NCBI GenBank assembly: GCA_004352715.1
Contig: SCFE01000110.1
Span: 499,063 to 563,062 of the forward strand
Length of the DNA: 64,000 nt
DNA from: Hofstenia miamia
Taxonomy: Eukaryota > Xenacoelomorpha > Acoela
Reading direction: 5' to 3'
Part shown: positions 57,170 to 64,000 of the stretch, in pieces
Layout: every line of letters begins with the position of its first letter
Position numbering within the stretch: position 1 is the stretch's first letter
Position numbers and translations under genes: made by a program
The notes under the pieces: model-generated
The model's input: only the letters and a program-made list of their open reading frames with translations
Database searches by the model: none
Told to the model about the DNA's origin: nothing

Positions 57170-57650
57170 TACATATTTTCCTATGTTTGCCTGCTAAATT
57201 GGCTACAAACGTTATTTTTGCTTTGACTTGTTCCACATAATCTATGTTTCTCTAAAATTGGTGCTAAATCATTGGAGAAAATTCAAGCTCATATTTTGTA
57301 GGTTTTTTTGAAATCACCAACTGAAGTATCACGTCTTTCAAAATAATTTTTGTCTGTGCCATTAACCCTACTTCCGCCAAAAGCACCTCCCTTGAGAAAT
57401 AATGCTATATCTCCTTACTTCCCAAAGAATACATTAGAAAAACAAAGTTAAAAGTTGTATTAAATTATTTCGCATTTTTTCTACTTTATTCCTTAAGACC
57501 TTAACCAAGAAGGTGTATATAATTTAAGACGTTTCCAATGTTCCAACAAATTTCCAATATTATCAGCACATTGGTGATAGGACTAAATCATTTCAAGGAA
57601 TATTAATCCTTTCTTTGCAATTTTGTTAGTTGTTGATGGCTATGGAAGTG
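57170..57650. other. AT-rich spacer
   Basis: No gene recognised. Confidence 0.5.
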
Positions 57651-58442
57651 CATAAAAACGTTTAAAAGTTCAAGAACACACGGAAACGTTTGTCTATTTA
57701 ATGAATTGCATGACCACCTAATCTGCCAATATGACTTTTAAAGCGCATAAACCAATATTTTTGTTTATGATAATGGCATATTCAAAAGCTTGAAAATATT
57801 TATAATGTAATATCAAGAGGATACATACAGTCTAAATATCAATGGACTGAAGAAAATGCAAAAATAAGAAAAAAAACATGCTTGAATCAAATTATAGAAA
57901 TTGGATCTGATGAATATCATATTTCAGTTATGGACTTGACAAGCATCATGCTGCCATTGGTACCAGATGTGAATATGCAGGGTCATCACCTTGTTCACCT
58001 GGAGTAAAGCGCGTATTCCCCCATTTTTGACATTGAAATGTTCACTATTCCTACTAGAAAGTTTGCTCAAATCAGCTGCTGTAATCTCTGGGCTATTGAT
58101 GTGAGTCACTCTCTTGGTAAGGTTAATCAGGAGCCAGTTCCATTAATCATTGGGTGGAGATTTTGATTTTGCCGCAAGCATTCTGTGGTCTCTTCCTCAT
58201 GCTGGCTCTAAACACCTAAAATAGGAAGAAACATATCTAATAAGCCACTTAGAATGTTAGTTGAATGGTGATTAGGCTCAACTCTGATATGAAGCCATGG
58301 TAAGTTCTGGCAATGTTAAAAATATACCATCTTCTTTCAGTATTGGCCAAAACCTTAAATGAGCTAGACAACTTTGTCACAAGAGGCAGCTTTGGGAGGG
58401 CTATAGCAGCTCTGTGATCTGAGGATTTCAGCTTTGAGAAGC
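57651..58442. repeat. Duplicated block, copy A (0.8 kb)
   Basis: Same as 58444-59344 but lacking about 110 bases (present in copy B at 58720-58829). It ends at the single N at 58443, so the two copies are joined at an assembly boundary. No protein family recognised in either copy. Confidence 0.85.
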
Positions 58443-58443
58443 N

Positions 58444-59344
58444 TAAAAACGTTTAAAAGTTCAAGAACACACGGAAACGTTTGTCTATTTAATGAATTGC
58501 ATGACCACCTAATCTGCCAATATGACTTTTAAAGCGCATAAACCAATATTTTTGTTTATGATAATGGCATATTCAAAAGCTTGAAAATATTTATAATGTA
58601 ATATCAAGAGGATACATACAGTCTAAATATCAATGGACTGAAGAAAATGCAAAAATAAGAAAAAAACATGCTTGAATCAAATTATGGAAATTGGATCTAA
58701 TGAATAACATATTTCAGAAGAAGTTCAGCAATCAAATTCACCAACAACCCTCACACGGCAGTTTTCAATGCTAACCTTAAATGCTATCATTTTAGTTTAT
58801 CTCTGCAATGTTTCTGATTTGTGTAAATGTTATGGACTTGACAAGCATCATGCTGCCATTGGTACCAGATGTGAATATGCAGGATCACCACCTTGTTCAC
58901 CTGGAGTAAAGCGTGTATTCCCCCATTTTTTGATATTGAAATGTGCACTATTCCTACTAGAAAGTTTGCTCAAATCAGCTGCTGTAATCTCTGGGCTATT
59001 GCTGTGAGTCATTCTCTTGGTAAGGTTAATCAGGAGCCAGTTCCATTAATCATTGGGTGGAGATTTGATTTTGCCGCAGGCATTCTGTGGTCTCTTCCCC
59101 ATGCTGGCTCTAAAGACCTAAAATATGAAGAATCATATCTTATAAGCCGCTTAGAATGTTAGTTCAATGGTGATTAGGCTCAACTCTGATATGAAGCCAT
59201 GGTAAGTTTTAGCAATGGTAAAAATATACCATCTTCTTTCAGTATTGGCCAAAACCTTAAATGAGCTAGACAACTTTGTCACAAGAGGCAGCTTTGGGAG
59301 GGCTATAGCAGCTCTGTGATCTGAGGATTTCAGCTTTGAGAAGC
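58444..59344. repeat. Duplicated block, copy B (0.9 kb)
   Basis: Contains open stretches such as CCSPGVKRVFPHF (about 58894) and a longer frame at 58893-59162, none recognised. Its composition is less AT-rich than neighbouring DNA, and scattered frame-maintained patches suggest an old mobile-element gene, but this is unproved. Confidence 0.8.
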
Positions 59345-59562
59345 AAGCGTTTGATGCACTGAAGCAAAAGAATCCCAACAATTTAAATTCTAAAATAAAT
59401 TATGGAACTTTAGATACAGAGCCATTCATGATCATGATATACAAAGTCATTCTGATATAGTATGTGAAATGCTTCTCAGGTATTCCACTGCTAGTTTTGC
59501 TAAATTTGATGCTCCCCGCCTGATTAATGCATTGTTTTTAGTAAATTAATAATATTTTACAC
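59345..59562. other. Spacer
   Basis: Continues the copy B sequence beyond the duplicated part (FDALKQKNPNNLNSK can be read) and leads into a hAT target site. Confidence 0.4.
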
Positions 59563-60064
59563 TAGAGATGAGCGCGGTACCGGTTTTTTAAAATTATTGC
59601 CACTGCAGAAAAAAAAACTTCACCGCTAACCACTGCAATGTTCGTTTTTTTTACCGCAAGCCACCGCAACAAATGAAATTTTACCGCGGTATACCGCAAC
59701 AATGGCTATTTTTATCTTCGTAAAAATATATTCTCATTTCTGAATTATTTTTTTGTATTATAGATCATTCGTAGAAAAGATTAAAGACAATTTCTTAGGT
59801 ATTTTGTGATTTCATTCAATATTATTAGGGTAGTAACAAATTTTCAATGAGATATGTCAAAATTTCTTTTAACATTTTGTATGTGAAATCTCTTAGTTTT
59901 GCTTCAGAAACTGTTTTTGAGAAAAACTTAGAGAGATTTTAAATCTTAAAACAAAACACGTTATCTGTATAATTTTTATGCCACTGCAAGTTGTTTTAAT
60001 CACTGCAATTGTGAAAATCGCTACAGCGGCATATCGCGGTATTACGGCACCGCACTCATCTCTA
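59563..60064. mobile_element. Non-autonomous hAT element (MITE)
   Basis: 502 bases with inverted ends TAGAGATGAGCGCGGTACCG and CGGCACCGCACTCATCTCTA. It is flanked by 8-base repeats TTTTACAC (59555-59562) and GTTTACAC (60065-60072) that differ at one base, the hAT target-duplication length. Subterminal CACTGCA and ACCGC repeats occur on both sides. No coding capacity. Confidence 0.85.
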
Positions 60065-60072
60065 GTTTACAC

Positions 60073-61880
60073 AAATTGATGCACCGAAAGTGCTATTTTC
60101 AATTATTATTTTAAATTTGCAACAATTGTTTGTTCATGATCACCCAAATAATTCAGAAGATGAAATGCTTTAGCTGGTTTCGGACTAAGACCAATTCCGA
60201 GTTAAATTATTCAATTATTTAGCAGAAATCATAAAGATGCTTAGTCGTATGTTTTAGCAGCCGCTGCTGTAGCCGCAACTAATCACTGTAGTGGCAGTAG
60301 TCTACTTCTGAATTTGAGCAGCATAATTGATACAATTTTTAACTGAAAACTTATGTTCTCATCTCATTTTTAATAGACGAAGTCAAAGTTCCTTCTCAGC
60401 CAAATTTTTTTATTTTCATCAGTCACAATCTAACTCATTTGATTTGTTGTTTCTTTTCGCTACAGCTTACTAGAAATATTTCGCGATTATACACTTGATA
60501 TGCCTTTTCGATACTAGTGAATTAACCAATTCACTGGTTTTTAATAAAACTTCACGACGTAAGTCGTTCTGAGGTTATCAATAAATCATGAAATAAATAT
60601 TTGCTCTCATGATTAGCTGGAGCAATAGTAAGACATCAATGGCCTTTTTAATGACTATTAGATCTAGAAATGGAGGATTGATATTCGTTTCGTCCATGCA
60701 GATATAAGATAATGGCTTATTAAAGCTTCAATCAACTTAAGCATTCCTCTTGTTTAACAGGGCACACATCTGAGAAATACAAACATTACATGGCTTTAGA
60801 CACCAGATGATGTTTTTGGAGAAGGGGGTGTATATTCCTAACAATGTTTTCCGACTTATGAAGTATACAATCAGTTTTTTTGGCCACTTTCAAGTTTTTT
60901 CTGATATTACCATTTCATTTACCTAATAATCATCTCTTTTTCATCACAACTTCACCATGATATCAGACATCGTCAAATTCTATTACCCAATCAACTTGAA
61001 TGATACTATTTTTCCAATAACTATTAATCTCAATTTCCACAGGATTATCAATGTTTTCTCGTGGAACATCAGCACGCTCATTCATTTCGCTAATAATTAG
61101 CATCATCAGAAAAAGAAATGTACGAAACCATTAAAATACTGAATAATCACAACTTCGATTTAGATTATAACACAAGAATTACTTATTCTGGCAACTAACA
61201 AAACGTTATTAGAATTCAATTGTCATTTCTATTTTCAATAAGATAGAAAGTTCTTTAAGTCAAACACTTGCAAATATATATTTATCTAGTATTCAACAAT
61301 AATTTCACAATAAACATAAAATTAATATATTATGCACGAATTGTAAATGGATGATACTAGGGTAATAGAACTGCTGGGCTTTTATTTCAAAGTTAAATTC
61401 TAGAAGCATTACATTTTCACATGACGAAACAGAAAAAATGTCTCTATACAAGTGGATGCTTCCCTTGCTACTGTTCTTGTGAAAATGTGATGAATATAAC
61501 CATAGAAGTGGTGAGCCTGTTTTTGGTTTGTTACAATATGTAAGAAATGAAGTTAAGAAATTTTCAGAGACAACTAAATAGAGCAAATCATCAGTTTTTC
61601 TAATGAAATTCAAAATTAAATCGGAATTTCTGGCATTTCTAAATGCGAAGGTAGTGTGAAAGCGATACTCACTTATTGTCAAGAGAAATTGTATGAAATA
61701 AATCGCTCAATTGGCCAGGACGTGACTCCACCAACATCATTAGACTCGGGAAACACAAAACATTAGTCAAAATCCACTTGCTCGAGTTACCTTAGTTACA
61801 ATGCAATTTTCATGAGAGGCATGGAAAGTTTTGGCCAGTAATTAAGAGTTTAAAGCCACGAATTATAATATGGCTTACCC
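60073..61880. other. Long stretch without recognised gene
   Basis: A 125-codon open frame (61305-61682, minus) has no recognisable motif. Otherwise stops in all frames. Confidence 0.45.
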
Positions 61881-61884
61881 TTAT

Positions 61885-62545
61885 AGATCATACAGTAGAA
61901 TGCACATAACCCTGCTGAGGTTTTCCAGCGTGCTCTTCATATTTTCATGAAAATTCAAAACTTTCCCAATCTATAGAAGTAGTCCATACCAAAGCTGGAA
62001 ACTCAATAGCTATGAACAACTTAAGGTCAATATCCCTCATCTGCATAATGTCCTGTATATTCAAACGTCATTTAGAGCGGAAATGCGATATCACCTAATC
62101 ATACAACTCCTGGCTACCAGCTGATCAGTTTAGTTTGAGAAAGTCTGGCTCTTCCGAAGCTACTGTTATCACTCTTCAAAATATCTGTAAGGAAATAAAT
62201 CTGATTAGGTGCGCCTCATAGCAATCGATCTCTCAAAGGCATTTGACGGAATACTACATCATCTAGTAATTACAAACATGCTCAGAATTGTAACCGCTAT
62301 CAACCCATATATCATTAACTGGGTGTCTGACTTGCCATCGAATCGCTCGGAGATTGGGAAATACAACCAACAGCGATCAGGTATATTACTTACTAATAGT
62401 GGATCTGTTGGCGGTCACACATTTTTTGAAAATTGCCAGTGCGTACTTCCACCTTGGCATTCTTAGAGACAGTAAATTGTGGTGAAGCTTGCTGACGATG
62501 ACAATACTTGTTTTGGTTGTCTAATCTATATGATAGTGTGGAAAA
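61885..62545 (+). pseudogene. LINE reverse-transcriptase fragment
   Basis: In shifting frames: KAGNSIAMNNLRSISLI (about 61993), ADQFSLRKSGSSEATVITLQ (about 62120), motif A IAIDLSKAFDGILHHL (about 62218), a degraded motif B region near 62400 and a catalytic-site-like KLADDDN (about 62479). The order and spacing fit a Jockey/CR1-like non-LTR reverse transcriptase. No endonuclease or 3' tail is visible, and stops occur at each frame change. Confidence 0.65.
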
Positions 62546-63230
62546 TGGACTGAAATAACTCACAGAATGATGCCAACAAAACGAGTTTGTGTTCTGCAAA
62601 AACAAATGACAGGAACTATTAGGTAAGTTCAAAGTCCAAAATTTCCAGGATCCAATTTCTACAATTCCCTTTTGGCTTCAGCTCACATCAATAAAATATG
62701 TATAATGCGGTATCTATTCTAAGATAAGGTAATCATTATTAGAAGTAAATACAATTAAATATAACTGATAGCTTCTTTTAATAGAGTTGTTAAAATAATA
62801 AATAAACATTTTACAAATCTATAAATTGGTAAACAGGCTTGTAAGAGTGTAATCGATATTATAGAATTTTTGCCCTCTCCAAGATTTTCCCGTGATGCGC
62901 TTTTACTTAGAAGTAAATCTTTTCACACAATTTCTGAAATTTTTTTTTGAAAAGCTAGCAAGATCATAAAATTAACTTTACAATGATTTATAAAAAATAC
63001 AATATATATATTAAAAGATACGTGTATTTAAATTTTCGACATATTGAAGTAAGACTTCCTAAAATACAGATCTTCAGCATAAAAAAACAACAGGTTTATT
63101 GAACGTCAAGTACAAGAAGTTATGAAGAGAGTAGAGGAGATGCGCCTACAAGCAGAAGACTTCGTCCAACTGTTTTATTTAACCAACTGTGCCAACGACA
63201 CATGCACTATTTGCCATTTGAATTGCAACA
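62546..63230. other. AT-rich spacer
   Basis: No gene recognised. Confidence 0.5.
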
Positions 63231-64000
63231 CAGATTCTTTGCATAAGGAATTCCTGAGAATAGGCCTGCTTGGTGCACGCATGGAATTCCTTCAATTTAT
63301 TTATTTCATTAGGTAGGTTATTTAATTGCCTAATGCCCGGACCGGTCCAAATAATTTTTCTTTTACACCACTGATAGTTTATTTTGGGTCATAGAGGCCC
63401 ATAAGCACTACACTATCAATTTGATTGGATAATTTGCCTAATGTGTTTATTAAATGTGCACATCCGCTTAAGTCTGTCAACAATGCTAATTCAATTCTGT
63501 TGAAGTTCAAATTGCATTACTAACCTCAATGCAATTTTTGGTGTTACTTGAATTTCTTTTGCAAACGTTGAGGGCCCATTTATATTGCAGCTAAAGTTAA
63601 TTATCAATGATGTCTTCAAATGGGAAATAGTACACTCCCGTAATTTCAATACCTCATACCAAATGCACGAAATAGCTGAATTATTGCATAAGGAGGTAAT
63701 TGGTCAGCAACGTGAGAAATAGTTTTTATGCCAGCAGCAATTTTTTTCTACATAGATTTTAAGTGTTCGGAAAATGAAAGTTCCAAATCAATCACGATTC
63801 CTAAATATTTAAAAGTATCAATTGAAGAAACAGCTGCATTTTTGATAATCAAATTTTTGTTTATATACAACTCATTGTCAAAGTAGGGATTCATTATGGA
63901 AAATTGCGTTTTCTCTGCACTAATGCGTAATTTTTGTATTTAAAAACACTGGCTTAGTAAGGGGCAGTTGGATTCGACAGTTTATATTGCAACATCTAAT
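63231..64000 (-). pseudogene. LINE reverse-transcriptase C-terminal part, runs off window
   Basis: The minus strand reads LRISAEKTQFSIMNPYF (about 63930) and IDTFKYLGIVIDLELSFSEH (about 63820), the stretch after the RT active site. It continues to a terminal GIRQLNNLPNEINKL (about 63330). The catalytic block would lie beyond base 64000. Stops are present. It lies in opposite orientation to the fragment at 61885, so it is a separate copy. Confidence 0.65.

Noticed and set aside
61305-61682. 125-codon minus-strand open frame
   Set aside because: No motif, signal peptide or family pattern; length is possible by chance and there is no supporting context.
1-64000. tRNA, rRNA, CRISPR or operon-type bacterial features
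   Set aside because: Looked for cloverleaf boxes, spaced direct repeats and ribosomal sequence; none convincing. The content is animal nuclear DNA.

Overview
The window looks like nuclear DNA of an AT-rich invertebrate animal. The evidence is a very low GC content, many (TA)n microsatellites, eukaryotic splice-acceptor signals, secreted three-finger (Ly6/uPAR-like) proteins, and a dense mix of animal-type transposons: Tc1-like, hAT, Gypsy/Ty3-like LTR, non-LTR (LINE) and Polinton/Maverick. The species cannot be fixed from the sequence alone. I see no rRNA, tRNA or CRISPR. The sequence is a draft: two gaps are exactly 1000 N, others are shorter, and several single N bases sit at the edges of duplicated blocks, so some duplications are probably scaffolding artefacts.

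Layout. 1-340: the decayed end of a Tc1-like transposase. 341-7512: mostly non-coding, with a 0.5 kb block present twice. 7513-7783: last exon of a three-finger-protein gene. 10.5-16.5 kb: a nest of repeats, namely two identical 760-bp blocks carrying a Tc1 transposase N-terminus, LINE fragments, a broken hAT transposase and a LINE reverse transcriptase. 16.6-24.5 kb: a whole but decayed Gypsy-like element (LTR, gag, pol, an extra third ORF, polypurine tract, LTR). 24.9-28.1 kb: a 1.6 kb tandem duplication carrying one broken and one intact three-finger gene. 30.4-33.7 kb: LINE fragments. 35.5-35.8 kb: a second copy of the 7.5-kb-type three-finger exon.

36.09-52.44 kb is a 16.3-kb Polinton/Maverick (endogenous adintovirus-like) element with about 265-bp terminal inverted repeats. 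It encodes a protein-primed family B DNA polymerase, a PLA2-like domain joined to a chromodomain integrase, penton-like and major capsid proteins, a small basic membrane-active-type protein, an adenovirus-type cysteine protease, a fiber-like protein and several small unknown proteins. In the family these genes form one replication, integration and virion-assembly unit. Here most carry stops, frameshifts or deletions. The right half holds a second, deleted copy of the middle of the element. Many + strand genes are preceded by the same AT-rich promoter-like motif, ending in a TATA stretch only a few bases before the ATG.

52.4-64 kb: a GC-rich insertion flanked by an 11-bp direct repeat, a third member of the second three-finger family, a nearly intact Tc1-like element with inverted repeats and a TA target, a duplicated 0.8-0.9 kb block, a short non-autonomous hAT element with an 8-bp target duplication, and two further LINE fragments. 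The best candidates for host genes are the three-finger proteins. Nearly everything else recognisable is mobile DNA.
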